A DNA stretch of 64,000 nt from Cyclobacteriaceae bacterium (GCA_019694875.1 JAIBBC010000001.1:992001-1056000), one strand, 5' to 3'; shown: positions 1 through 7,829, numbered from the stretch's first letter. Numbers and translations: made by a program. Notes: a model not told the origin generated them from the letters alone.

Positions 1-579
1 AAATTTATGTGCATGCTCCAGCACAACATGCGGTACTGCCGCCATTCCAAACAAGTATCCGTCTTGCTGTGCTTCCTTAACTTTTCCGGGAAGCGTTGCT
101 TTGCTTTTGTAGTAAACGGCAATGAGTTTTTGGCCCAACACTTTCCGCAACGCTTCCGATATCAGATTCCGGTCGGCATGCATGCCAAACGAATGCGCCT
201 GAACTACCGCAACGCCTTCGTAAAAGTCAATGATTAGTCCCGGCAGGCCATCGCCCTCACCATGAATCAGCCGAAAGGCTGTTGTATCGTTGGATACAAT
301 GCCGGCCTTCTCACGCAGTGTGTAGGCAGCTTCGATTTTTTCGCGATACAAATCCGCTGAGGGTTCTGCTTTCAGGAAGCTCAGCATCCGAACTGCTATT
401 GAGCCATTTTGATAATGACCGTGGCCCAGAACTTTCCCCCCGGCTGAGACAACCGTTACCCAGTCGCCATCCATTACCGCGCCTTCCAGTTTGCCGATTG
501 CACCTGAGAAAATCCACGGATGAAACCGTTGGATGGAGAATTCTTTACCCTTTTTAAGCTGGACCCGGCCTTTAATCAT
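1..579 (-). CDS. RlmI-type class I SAM-dependent rRNA methyltransferase, 3' end cut off by window edge
   Basis: The first 193 residues are visible; the rest lies left of the window. The start is the ATG at 577-579 (MIKGRVQLKKGKEF). Residues 1 to about 75 look like a PUA RNA-binding domain (HPWIFSGAIGKLEG, then VLGHGHYQNGSIAVRML). This is followed by the family segment LIHGEGDGLPGLIIDFY and the beginning of the Rossmann methyltransferase part. This order matches the RlmI/YccW family, which methylates a cytosine of 23S rRNA (C1962 in E. coli). The SAM-binding motifs themselves are not in view, so substrate is by family only. The gene is divergent from degP. Confidence 0.82.
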   Translation of the reverse strand, partial: MIKGRVQLKKGKEFSIQRFHPWIFSGAIGKLEGAVMDGDWVTVVSAGGKVLGHGHYQNGSIAVRMLSFLKAEPSADLYREKIEAAYTLREKAGIVSNDTTAFRLIHGEGDGLPGLIIDFYEGVAVVQAHSFGMHADRNLISEALRKVLGQKLIAVYYKSKATLPGKVKEAQQDGYLFGMAAVPHVVLEHAHKF

Positions 580-811
580 GCCGCGAAGTACGAAAAAACA
601 GGAGCGGTTTTCAAACTATTTGGCCGGCTAAAGCCGTCTTTGGTAGTTGAACCAAAGGCCCAGACAAATCGTATTTAGTATACGATCGAAATCGCAGGCG
701 CAGGAGTACAAGAAAGTCATGTTCAGCGCGTTAAAAACTGACAAATTTTCCTTCCGGGTATTTCTGCCCGCTTTTTGCATAAGACGAAACACTTTAAAAT
801 AGAGACAGAAT
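580..811. other. Divergent intergenic region between the rRNA methyltransferase and degP
   Basis: This 232-bp gap separates two divergent genes and must hold both promoters. I see no clean TAnnTTTG box and no convincing coding frame. Short self-complementary stretches (for example around GTATAC at 677-682) are too weak to call an operator. Confidence 0.4.
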
Positions 812-2278
812 ATGAAAAGGTTTGCAACATTTTTTATGGCGGCCATTCTGGGCAGCCTTTGCACAATCGGTGCAGTTGAATATTTTAAAAAGGATGAGGT
901 GGCACTTTCCTACATGGCCGAAACGCCTGTTCAGAAAGTATCCTACACGCACGATGAAACCGGGCGCGAAGTTCCTCTCGATTTTACTGCGATTGCCGAA
1001 AAAGCAACGCCTGCAGTCGTTTACATTAAATCGACACAATCGAACAGTAGTCGCAACAATGAAATACCCGAAGAGTTGCGCCAGTTTTTCGGATACCGCG
1101 GTCAATCCGGTCCAAGCGTTAGCTCAGGTTCGGGTGTGATCATCAGCGAAGGCGGATACATCGTTACCAACAATCACGTTGTGGAGGATGCTGATGCAGT
1201 GGAAGTAACGTTGAATGACAATCGCACATTCCCCGCAGAAATTATTGGCACGGATCCTGACACAGATCTTGCGCTGATCAAAATCAATGCAGCCGGTTTA
1301 AAGTATATGTCGTTTGTTAACTCCGATCATTCACGCGTAGGCGAGTGGGTAGTTGCTGTGGGCAATCCATTCAACTTAACGTCAACGGTAACTGCAGGTA
1401 TCATCAGCGCGAAGAGCCGCAACATCAACATTATTAATCGCCAGACTGAAGAGGGAAATGTAGGAATTGAATCATTCATTCAGACGGATGCTGCCATCAA
1501 CCCCGGTAACAGCGGAGGCGCGTTGGTCGATATGAGCGGAGGATTGCTCGGGATCAATACGGCTATTGCCAGCAACACCGGTTCATACAATGGTTACGGA
1601 TTTGCAGTGCCGGCAAACATTGTAAGCAAAGTGGTTGAAGATTTGATCAAGTTTGGCGCAGTTCAACGTGGTTGGTTAGGTGTTTCGATCGCCAGTGTAA
1701 ACAGTGAACTCGTTCGTGATCATTCCCTCGAAGTTAATGAAGGCGCTTACGTATCAGGGTTTGCAGCTAAGAGCTCTGCGAAAGATGCGGGTATCAAGGC
1801 CGGAGATGTTGTTGTTAAAATAAATGAGACACCCATCCGCTCAAGCTCAGCATTGATTGAAACTGTTGGCAGTCATCGTCCGGGAGATAAACTTAACATT
1901 ACTGTAAACCGTGCAGGAAAAGAAATCACGATTCCGGTGGTGCTGAAAAACCGCGAGGGGAATGAAGAGACGATTAAGCGTGAAGAAAAAACCGGCTATG
2001 CTTCTCTTGGAGTGACTTTGGAAGAAGTAAACGCTAAAGAACTGAAGGCGCTTAACCTGAGCAACGGTGTTAAAATTAAAAGCCTTGAGAACGGAAAGCT
2101 TGCCCGCTTCACTGACGTGCGTGAAGGCTTCATCGTGACAAAAGTCAACGACAAGCCGGTAAAATCCATTAAAGAGTTCAATGAAGCCCTGAAATCTAAA
2201 AATGCCGGGGATTTAGTTATATTAACAGGCACGTATGCTGATCTCCCAAGGGAATTCAACTACGCGTTCAGAATGTAA
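812..2278 (+). CDS. degP: DegP/HtrA-type (Do family) periplasmic serine endoprotease
   Basis: Envelope quality-control protease that degrades or refolds damaged exported proteins. An N-terminal hydrophobic signal/anchor covers residues about 4-24. The trypsin-like domain carries the full triad: H122 (TNNHVV), D152 (DTDLALIKI) and S234 (NPGNSGGAL). Two PDZ domains follow, at about 285-370 (starting near GWLGVSIASV) and 390-485. The 488-aa length is normal for Do-family proteins. The ATG at 812 gives a good signal sequence. A small gene follows after 14 bp and may be cotranscribed. Confidence 0.95.
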   Translation: MKRFATFFMAAILGSLCTIGAVEYFKKDEVALSYMAETPVQKVSYTHDETGREVPLDFTAIAEKATPAVVYIKSTQSNSSRNNEIPEELRQFFGYRGQSGPSVSSGSGVIISEGGYIVTNNHVVEDADAVEVTLNDNRTFPAEIIGTDPDTDLALIKINAAGLKYMSFVNSDHSRVGEWVVAVGNPFNLTSTVTAGIISAKSRNINIINRQTEEGNVGIESFIQTDAAINPGNSGGALVDMSGGLLGINTAIASNTGSYNGYGFAVPANIVSKVVEDLIKFGAVQRGWLGVSIASVNSELVRDHSLEVNEGAYVSGFAAKSSAKDAGIKAGDVVVKINETPIRSSSALIETVGSHRPGDKLNITVNRAGKEITIPVVLKNREGNEETIKREEKTGYASLGVTLEEVNAKELKALNLSNGVKIKSLENGKLARFTDVREGFIVTKVNDKPVKSIKEFNEALKSKNAGDLVILTGTYADLPREFNYAFRM

Positions 2279-2292
2279 ATTTTATTTGAAGT

Positions 2293-2466
2293 ATGAGAAG
2301 ACTGTTTAGAAAAGGAGAGCGGGTGCGCAACAAGATCGATGGTAAAGTGATGGAAGTGTTGCGGTATTTGAAGAGTAACATCGTTGAAGTAAAGTGGTTC
2401 GATCTGGAATCAAAAGAAGTCCGGACCAACACCGTGAAAGAAGATAAGCTGTCGAAAGCAGCATAA
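2293..2466 (+). CDS. 57-aa DUF2158-like small protein
   Basis: Short complete frame, ATG at 2293, TAA at 2464, 14 bp after degP. The sequence begins MRRLFRKGERVRNKIDGK and continues with VEVKWFDLESKEVRTN and VKEDKL. The pattern (KGxxVR, then VxVKWFD, then a late EDxL) resembles the small beta-barrel of YodC/DUF2158 proteins (GDxVxLK, then VxCxWFD). That resemblance is from memory of the pattern, not from a search. There is no signal peptide, so it is probably cytoplasmic. Function unknown. Spacing suggests an operon with degP. Confidence 0.7.
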   Translation: MRRLFRKGERVRNKIDGKVMEVLRYLKSNIVEVKWFDLESKEVRTNTVKEDKLSKAA

Positions 2467-2483
2467 GTCGATATCTGTTATTC

Positions 2484-2532
2484 GTTAATAGTTATTCGTA
2501 GTGGATTCCACTATTAACGAATAACTATTAAC
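2484..2532. repeat. Strong intergenic inverted repeat directly before the ispH reading frame
   Basis: The arms 2484-2499 and 2517-2532 are perfectly complementary over 16 bp. Inside them a second 5-bp stem (2500-2504 with 2508-2512) closes a 3-nt loop, leaving a 4-nt bulge on the right side. Each arm also contains a short direct repeat (GTTATTCG at 2477 and 2491; CTATTAAC at 2511 and 2525), so it looks built from a repeated unit. It ends 4 nt before the first possible ispH start. There is no T-tract, so it is not an ordinary terminator. Confidence 0.85.
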
Positions 2533-2536
2533 TTTT

Positions 2537-3778
2537 ATTAAAGCATCCGTTATCAAAAAGTTCGACATCCCTGCATATTATCGGTCGTCCATAACCGGCA
2601 AAATCAAAGAATCGCGTAGAGTTAAGGATTTACGCAAGCAGGATTTTTCACCATCACATCTTGACTTCGGGCCGGTTCAGTTTTATCTCGCGCGTCACTT
2701 CGGCTTTTGTTATGGAGTGGAGAATGCAATCGAGATAAGCTACAAAGCGCTTGAAGAAAATCCTGACAAAAAAGTTTATCTGCTCAGCCAGATGATTCAC
2801 AACCAGGAAGTGAACAACGATCTGCAAGGACGCGGAATTAAATTCATCATGGATACGGACGGATCGCAGCTAATTTCATGGGACCAAATTCATCGCGAGG
2901 ATGTTGTGATTATACCGGCATTCGGAACAACACTTGAGATTGAAAATCTTCTGCTCGATAAAGGTGTTGAAGTGCAGAAGTACAACACCACCTGCCCGTT
3001 TGTTGAAAAAGTTTGGAATCGTTCAGAGAAACTCGGCAAAGAAAATTATACGATTATTATTCACGGGAAACCGAAGCATGAAGAAACGCGTGCAACATTT
3101 TCGCACAGCGCAAGTAACGGGGCATCGGTGATCGTACGTGACATGGAAGAAGCGCAGCGACTCGCGAAATACATCACCGACTCAAAATCAAAAGAAGAAT
3201 TTTATCAGGAATTTGCCGGCAGATATTCCAAAGACTTTGATCCTGAAAAAGATTTGCAGCGCGTGGGTGTCGTGAATCAAACCACCATGCTGGCGACCGA
3301 AACACAAGCCATTGCGGATTACTTCAAGCAAGCCATGATGACACGGTATGGTGTTGAAACCCTGAAGGAACATTTTGCGGATACCCGCGACACATTGTGC
3401 TACGCAACGAATGACAATCAGGATGCCACCTATCGCCTGCTGGAAACGGATGCGGACCTGGCAATTGTTGTAGGAGGCTATAATAGCTCTAACACATCGC
3501 ACATTGTTGAATTGTGCGAACGGAAATTCCCGACTTATTTTATCAACTCGGACACAGAGATTAAATCGCAGGATGAAATTCATCACTTTGACTATCCCAA
3601 AAAAGAGAAACGGGTTACGATGAATTATTTGCCGGAGAAAAATCCGGTGAAGATTATCCTGACCAGCGGGGCGTCATGCCCCGATACGCTGGTGGATAGA
3701 GTAATGCTTAAGCTTCTTGGCTATTTCAGCGGCTCGAAGCCGGTAGAAAACGTGTTAGTGGAATTCGAAAAAGCTTAA
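2537..3778 (+). CDS. ispH: 4-hydroxy-3-methylbut-2-enyl diphosphate reductase (IspH/LytB), non-canonical start
   Basis: Last enzyme of the MEP isoprenoid pathway; a [4Fe-4S] enzyme that reduces HMBPP to IPP and DMAPP. The three cluster cysteines are present: C58 (GFCYGVENA), C153 (NTTCPFVEKV) and C288 (DTLCYATNDN), numbering from 2537. The frame is open from a stop at 2522-2524 but has no ATG, GTG or TTG before C58. The first GTG, at 2717, would delete C58 and about 60 conserved residues. Bacteroidota IspH proteins have this N-terminus (KKFDIPAYYRS, then LDFGPVQFYLARHFGFCYGV), so translation must start between the ATT at 2537 (413 aa) and the ATC at 2552 (408 aa). Function is certain; the start is inferred. 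Confidence 0.9.
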   Translation: MKASVIKKFDIPAYYRSSITGKIKESRRVKDLRKQDFSPSHLDFGPVQFYLARHFGFCYGVENAIEISYKALEENPDKKVYLLSQMIHNQEVNNDLQGRGIKFIMDTDGSQLISWDQIHREDVVIIPAFGTTLEIENLLLDKGVEVQKYNTTCPFVEKVWNRSEKLGKENYTIIIHGKPKHEETRATFSHSASNGASVIVRDMEEAQRLAKYITDSKSKEEFYQEFAGRYSKDFDPEKDLQRVGVVNQTTMLATETQAIADYFKQAMMTRYGVETLKEHFADTRDTLCYATNDNQDATYRLLETDADLAIVVGGYNSSNTSHIVELCERKFPTYFINSDTEIKSQDEIHHFDYPKKEKRVTMNYLPEKNPVKIILTSGASCPDTLVDRVMLKLLGYFSGSKPVENVLVEFEKA

Positions 3779-3996
3779 GCCTTTTTAGCTTTCTTTTTCT
3801 CGCCTTCTACTTTTTTCCCGTTGCGATGTTCGCCCAGGATGATAACGTCTTTTGTGTTTTGATACAGACGGGCTGCCAGGTGCATGGCTTCCTCAGTATC
3901 GCGGATTAGGACAGTTCCAGTTTTTGCGCCTTTGTTGCGAACTTCAAGATACCAGCCGTCTTTTTTCTTTAACGGTAAGGTTGGTGGTCTTCCCAT
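3775..3996 (-). CDS. Conserved-looking 73-aa basic protein of unknown function
   Basis: ATG at 3994-3996. The protein starts MGRPPTLPLKKKDGWYLEV, continues RNKGAKTGTVLIRDTEEAM and ends in a lysine-rich tail. The N-terminal half could form a small beta-sheet and the middle (EEAMHLAARLYQ) a helix. The composition suggests nucleic-acid contact, but no known domain is recognised. It converges on ispH with a 4-bp overlap of the ends. I believe it is real because the frame has sensible codon use and a defined start and the region is otherwise empty. Confidence 0.6.
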   Translation of the reverse strand: MGRPPTLPLKKKDGWYLEVRNKGAKTGTVLIRDTEEAMHLAARLYQNTKDVIILGEHRNGKKVEGEKKKAKKA

Positions 3997-4121
3997 GATG
4001 TTTCTTTTTACAGTAAATAACCCAAAAACGGGCTTTTTTGTTCAAATTCGGGCGCAAGATGCGAAAATAATCCCGTTCTTCCTTGCTCCGATCTGTAAAC
4101 GACTGGGCGGCAGTTACTAAT

Positions 4122-4685
4122 ATGGCAAGCGACAAAAATTCTGAAGCGCAATATTTCATTGCAATTATTCCTCCGGAACCCGTTTACTCGCAAGCTGCGC
4201 AGTTGAAGCAATATTTCAAAGATCATTATAACAGCAAAGCTTCATTGAATTCGCCTCTACACATTACGCTGCACATGCCGTTCCGATGGAAACCATCCAG
4301 GGAACATCTGTTGATTGAATCACTGCAAAAATTTGCCGCATCACAAAAGGCCTTTAGTGTCACGCTGCAAAACTTTTCATGCTTTGAACCCCGGGTTATC
4401 TTTATTGACGTGTTGAAAAGCGAAGCGCTCGACAATCTGCAAAAGCAACTCAAGCGGTTCTGCAAACAACAGTTGAATCTCTTCAATGCAGATTATAAAG
4501 AAATGGGATTCAACCCGCACCTCACGCTCGCCTTTCGGGATTTAAAAAAACCGGAATTTTATAAAGCATGGGAGGAGTTCAAAGAAAGGAAATTTGAAGC
4601 AACCGTGACGATCGGGAACATCACGCTATTGAAGCATGATGGAAAAGTGTGGGAGGTGTTCAAAGAGTTTTCGTTGACGAATTAG
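4122..4685 (+). CDS. 2'-5' RNA ligase / 2H phosphoesterase family protein
   Basis: 187-aa LigT-like protein. The two HxT motifs that define the 2H superfamily are at H47-I-T49 (SPLHITLHMPF) and H133-L-T135 (NPHLTLAF). Members hydrolyse or ligate 2',5' or cyclic phosphodiesters in RNA or nucleotides; the physiological substrate cannot be told from sequence. I chose the ATG at 4122 over an upstream TTG at 4083 because the family domain starts just after it (EAQYFIAIIPPE). The gene is divergent from the 73-aa basic protein and ends before a palindromic repeat. Confidence 0.88.
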   Translation: MASDKNSEAQYFIAIIPPEPVYSQAAQLKQYFKDHYNSKASLNSPLHITLHMPFRWKPSREHLLIESLQKFAASQKAFSVTLQNFSCFEPRVIFIDVLKSEALDNLQKQLKRFCKQQLNLFNADYKEMGFNPHLTLAFRDLKKPEFYKAWEEFKERKFEATVTIGNITLLKHDGKVWEVFKEFSLTN

Positions 4686-4696
4686 ATTTGGTAAAA

Positions 4697-4812
4697 CGTC
4701 ATTGCGAGGATTTCCGCGAAAGCGGAATGACGTGGCAATCTGATCAACGAAGACTTTAGATCGCCACGCTTTGCTCGCGATGACGGTAGCGAACCTTCGC
4801 TCGCGATGACGG
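4697..4812. repeat. REP-like imperfect palindromic repeat
   Basis: Fills the gap between two convergent genes. CGTCATTGCGAG at 4697-4708 pairs with CTCGCGATGACG at 4774-4785 (11 of 12). Inside, GTGGCAATCT pairs with AGATCGCCAC (9 of 10). The right end is partly duplicated: CTCGCGATGACGG occurs at 4774-4786 and again at 4800-4812. This CGTCATTGCGAG...GTGGCAATCT form is a widely seen type of bacterial intergenic repeat. It has no coding potential. Confidence 0.85.
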
Positions 4813-4820
4813 TGAGCAAG

Positions 4821-5453
4821 CTACTTTTCGCAGAACGATCCCTTCGCGATGTAGAGCTTTTTCATTTCTGCTTTCAATGCTCCGGAAACAACCAGTGGAT
4901 CGGTATCAACGCGCTCTTTCGTAACATCAGCCTTTAAAATCAAAATTCCATTTCCGCGTGTATCAAAGTCCCCGGCACCAATAACCAATCCTTCTTTCGA
5001 AAGTTGCTGAATGAACTCTGCATGTTTATTAATCGATTCGGATGATGCAGCTGCCGTGAAGCGTACAAATTGATAAAACACCATCTCGTATTTTTCTCCA
5101 ACAGGACATATTGAATTAACGGTTGGTGTAAACGGAAACATTTCGATATTCCAGCGCTTTGCTTTTACGCCCGGATCAGTTTCAAGCCATTGCTTCGCCT
5201 CATCAACCGAAATCGTGTTAAGAACAAACAATCCGCCACCACCTTCAAAAGGACCAGCGGCCAATAACTTTCCCTCTTTCGCCAGGCGCCCGATATTATT
5301 CATATGACCTTGCATAATGCTGTCGGATTTTTCTTTTGACAACACTTCTTTATCGGGTTTGTTGTTAAGGAAAACAAACGTGTACGATTTGGCTTGTGCG
5401 AAGGCCGCAACGTCTAACGTAACGAACAAAAACAGAACGAAGAATTTTTTCAT
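4821..5453 (-). CDS. Secreted protein with two YCII-type domains
   Basis: 210 aa with a signal peptide (MKKFFVLFLFVTLDVAAFAQA). Two tandem YCII-like units follow: about 22-110 (HMNNIGRLAKEGKLLAAGPF, then DPGVKAKRWNIEMFPF) and about 120-205 (HAEFIQQLSKEGLVIGAGDF, then DPLVVSGALKAEMKKLYIAK). Each has the family histidine and the closing DP-V-G element. YCII proteins have a dimeric ferredoxin-like fold with mostly unknown chemistry. Export is unusual for the family, whose members are mostly cytosolic. Its start overlaps the stop of the upstream aminotransferase by 4 bp, so the two are translationally coupled. Confidence 0.85.
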   Translation of the reverse strand: MKKFFVLFLFVTLDVAAFAQAKSYTFVFLNNKPDKEVLSKEKSDSIMQGHMNNIGRLAKEGKLLAAGPFEGGGGLFVLNTISVDEAKQWLETDPGVKAKRWNIEMFPFTPTVNSICPVGEKYEMVFYQFVRFTAAASSESINKHAEFIQQLSKEGLVIGAGDFDTRGNGILILKADVTKERVDTDPLVVSGALKAEMKKLYIAKGSFCEK

Positions 5454-6601
5454 AAAGCTTTAATTAATGTGCGGGTGAACTTTTCCATATCTGCCTCACG
5501 GTTGTACAGGTGTGGTGAAATGCGAATCGCGCTTCCGCGAACCGAAACATAGATTTTGTTTTTGAGCAAAGCCGCTTTGATTTTTTCAAGGTCGGCCCCG
5601 GCCGGCAGCCGCACGCCAAACATGTGCGCTCCGCGCCACTTTTCATCTTCAATAAAAAATCCTTTGGCCCGCAACGTTTCGATTCCGGACTTTGTGATGC
5701 CTGCGCAATATTCCTGGATGCGCTCGGGTTTCCATTTGTTTAATTGCTTCAGCGAAGCGATCAGCATGGGCACGTGGACGAAATTACTGTGTTCGCCCAC
5801 CTCATACCGCAAGGCCGAAGCTTTGTAGTTCGGTTTGTAGCTCACGTCCGAAAAGTTTTCACTACCCATCCTGTTCATCCAGCTTTCTTCAATGGCCTTA
5901 CCCTTATCGAAGTATTCTCCGTAATACCCGATGCCAATGGAATAAGGACCGAGCAACCATTTGTAGGCTGCACAAATCAAAGCATCCGGTTTAATCTTTT
6001 CCAGATCGAACGGCAATGCGCCTACCGATTGAGTTCCGTCAATAATCAGCAAAGCCCCCACATCGTTCGTGCGTTTCCGGATCGCCTCCAGGTCGAACCG
6101 CGTTCCGTCAATCCAATGCACGTTTGGTATGGCAACCGCACGCGTGTTTTTGTCAATCGCCTCAAGAATGCGTTCGTTCCACTTCTTGCCCCGATCGGCA
6201 AGCGCCTCGGGCGGCAGGATGCTTTTTAATGAGGCGCCCGCCTCATCGGCAATGTTTTTCCATGAATAATAATTGCTCGGAAATTGTTCGGCTGTTACTA
6301 CGATGTGCTGATCTTTTTTAAGACCAAGATTTTTAGCAACGTTAGCCATCCCGTATGAAACCGAAGGTATGATAGCCATGCGTTGCGGCTCGGACGCGTT
6401 AATGAGACGCGCATATTCTTCGCGTAAAATTTCCGACTCGTTAAAAAAGTCAGCGGGCGGAATCGTTACAGGATTTCGCTTTCTGCGCATGGCTTTTATC
6501 CCGGCCTTCTCTACATCTTTCATCAAAGGCGACATGTATGCGCAGTTGAGATACGTGATTTGCGGAGGGAGGCTGAATTGTGAGCGCTTGGAGGTGAGCA
6601 T
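5450..6601 (-). CDS. Aminotransferase class V-fold PLP enzyme (cysteine desulfurase-like)
   Basis: 383-aa fold-type I PLP enzyme. The Schiff-base lysine is K214 (AAYKWLLGPYS), and D188 (LIIDGTQSVG) should bind the pyridine nitrogen. The C-terminal part (VSVRGSAIRISPHLYN) holds the usual carboxylate-binding arginine region. The family includes cysteine desulfurases, kynureninases and isopenicillin-N epimerases. No IscS/SufS catalytic-cysteine loop stands out, so I do not call it a desulfurase. It forms a two-gene unit with the YCII protein. Confidence 0.87.
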   Translation of the reverse strand: MLTSKRSQFSLPPQITYLNCAYMSPLMKDVEKAGIKAMRRKRNPVTIPPADFFNESEILREEYARLINASEPQRMAIIPSVSYGMANVAKNLGLKKDQHIVVTAEQFPSNYYSWKNIADEAGASLKSILPPEALADRGKKWNERILEAIDKNTRAVAIPNVHWIDGTRFDLEAIRKRTNDVGALLIIDGTQSVGALPFDLEKIKPDALICAAYKWLLGPYSIGIGYYGEYFDKGKAIEESWMNRMGSENFSDVSYKPNYKASALRYEVGEHSNFVHVPMLIASLKQLNKWKPERIQEYCAGITKSGIETLRAKGFFIEDEKWRGAHMFGVRLPAGADLEKIKAALLKNKIYVSVRGSAIRISPHLYNREADMEKFTRTLIKAL

Positions 6602-6610
6602 TTTTTAGGA

Positions 6611-6675
6611 GTCAGAAGTTAGAAGTTTGAAGACGGAATATCGTGGTAGTGCTAACTTCTACCTACTAACTTCTG
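6611..6675. repeat. Small inverted repeat that supplies the gldD stop codon
   Basis: CAGAAGTTAG at 6613-6622 pairs with CTAACTTCTG at 6666-6675. An internal related copy (AGAAGT at 6621-6626, ACTTCT at 6655-6660) makes each arm a near-duplicate. The right arm lies inside the end of gldD: its last codons (T-E-V-S-R-stop) are read from the repeat. It looks like a small intergenic repeat that spread into a gene end. Confidence 0.7.
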
Positions 6676-7261
6676 TCTTCTTACGCCAGTCGAACGTGTT
6701 GATCAGATGCATGATGTCTTTTTTCATGTATTCGATCGCAGGTTTAAGCGAGTCGTTCTGAACTTTGGTATTGAAGTATAACGCCCCGCGAAGAAAGTTT
6801 TTAGTTGAATCGGTAATGGTAAACTGCATCTGGCTCGGCACCTCACCATCCAGTTCAACAACTACAGCCGTATGGCCTTTCGGATTGCGGGTGATTACCT
6901 CGTCAATTGCATATGCCTTGATCTGGTGTTTGGATGTGAGTACATATGCATCGTTCAGAAATTCTTTCAGCAACTGCTCGTTGTTGAGGATTTTCTTGTA
7001 CGTCACGTGAACGTTTGCTTTTAGTTCGGGGTAGTAAATTTCAATCCAGAATTTTTCGCTGATCCATGACGTATCGGCCAGCAGCCTGGCATGCTTCGAA
7101 TACTCAAACGTGTAAGGCAACGTATCGGGCAACGGGCGGTAAGAAGGTTCAGGTAACACCAGCCGGTTGTAGCCTAAGGGTTTTGGAAGATACTCCCGCT
7201 CGCAACTAACAATTGTGACGAGAACAAAAATTACCGCGATCCGATAGAATACTTTTTTCAT
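6659..7261 (-). CDS. gldD: Gliding motility lipoprotein GldD
   Basis: 200-aa lipoprotein: signal peptide with lipobox ending at C20 ([10 protein letters not shown]). Family features are [15 protein letters not shown] near the mature N-terminus, then [18 protein letters not shown], and a C-terminal helix ([15 protein letters not shown]). GldD is a core component required for Bacteroidota gliding and type IX secretion, probably at the cell envelope; its biochemical role is not established. It lies downstream of ssb and mutY on the same strand, the usual Bacteroidota neighbourhood. Its last five codons are contributed by an inverted repeat. Confidence 0.93.
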   Translation of the reverse strand: MKKVFYRIAVIFVLVTIVSCEREYLPKPLGYNRLVLPEPSYRPLPDTLPYTFEYSKHARLLADTSWISEKFWIEIYYPELKANVHVTYKKILNNEQLLKEFLNDAYVLTSKHQIKAYAIDEVITRNPKGHTAVVVELDGEVPSQMQFTITDSTKNFLRGALYFNTKVQNDSLKPAIEYMKKDIMHLINTFDWRKKTEVSR

Positions 7262-7273
7262 CGCCCTTATTTA

Positions 7274-7382
7274 CCCTCACCTTGAAAACTGTACGTGTGA
7301 TGATTCAAAACGTTGTACCCTCTCCCGGGGGAGAGGGTTGTTGCCAATTATATTTTCAAAAACAATGATCATTGGGTGAGGG
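7274..7382. repeat. Long palindromic repeat filling the ssb-gldD gap
   Basis: The outer arms CCCTCACC (7274-7281) and GGTGAGGG (7375-7382) are exact complements. A central hairpin with 9-bp complementary arms is at 7318-7326 and 7329-7337. Weaker complementarity (TTGAAAA near the left end, TTTTCAA near 7354) lies between. It runs exactly to the ssb stop codon (7383-7385) and occupies nearly the whole 121-bp space before gldD. It may act as a terminator or processing site between the two genes. Confidence 0.85.
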
Positions 7383-7829
7383 CTAGAACGGGAGATCGTC
7401 CGTTCCGGATGCATCGGCAGAATAATTCTCTTGTGGTTTGCTCGCTCCTGAATAACCACCTTCCGGTGAATAGCTGCTTCCGCCACCACTTCCACTGCGC
7501 TGCGTGGAAAGCATAGTCATGTTATCGCCAATTACTTCTGTTGTGTATCGGGTAACACCGTCTTTTTCCCACGAACGTGTTCTCATCTTGCCTTCGATGT
7601 ATACCATGTCGCCTTTGTGCAGATATTTTTGAGCAATTTCGGCTAACCCGCGCCACAAAACGATGTTGTGCCAGTCGGTGATTTCTTTTTTCTCGCCTGT
7701 TACGCGGTCTTTATATGTTTCGGAAGTCGCCATGGTAAAGTTGGCAACAACAGCTCCGTTTTCGAGGTTTCTTACTTCGGGGTCTTTGCCTAAGCGGCCG
7801 ACCAGGATTACTTTATTTACTCCAGCCAT
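7383..7829 (-). CDS. ssb: Single-stranded DNA-binding protein
   Basis: 148 aa. The OB fold spans residues 1 to about 108: [20 protein letters not shown], then [10 protein letters not shown] and GKMRTRSW. A glycine/serine-rich linker follows, and the acidic tip ASGTDDLPF binds partner proteins such as RecG and DNA repair enzymes. It coats ssDNA in replication, recombination and repair. The start ATG at 7827-7829 is the family start. It is transcribed in the order mutY, ssb, gldD. A TAnnTTTG-type box and a small inverted repeat lie upstream and suggest its own promoter. Confidence 0.96.
   Translation of the reverse strand: MAGVNKVILVGRLGKDPEVRNLENGAVVANFTMATSETYKDRVTGEKKEITDWHNIVLWRGLAEIAQKYLHKGDMVYIEGKMRTRSWEKDGVTRYTTEVIGDNMTMLSTQRSGSGGGSSYSPEGGYSGASKPQENYSADASGTDDLPF

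Noticed and set aside
2717..3778. GTG at 2717 as the true start of ispH
   Set aside because: It would remove the cluster cysteine C58 and a conserved 60-residue N-terminus that is encoded in frame just upstream.
5744..6229. 161-codon plus-strand frame opposite the class V aminotransferase
   Set aside because: Antisense shadow of a well-supported gene, no start context or known motif.
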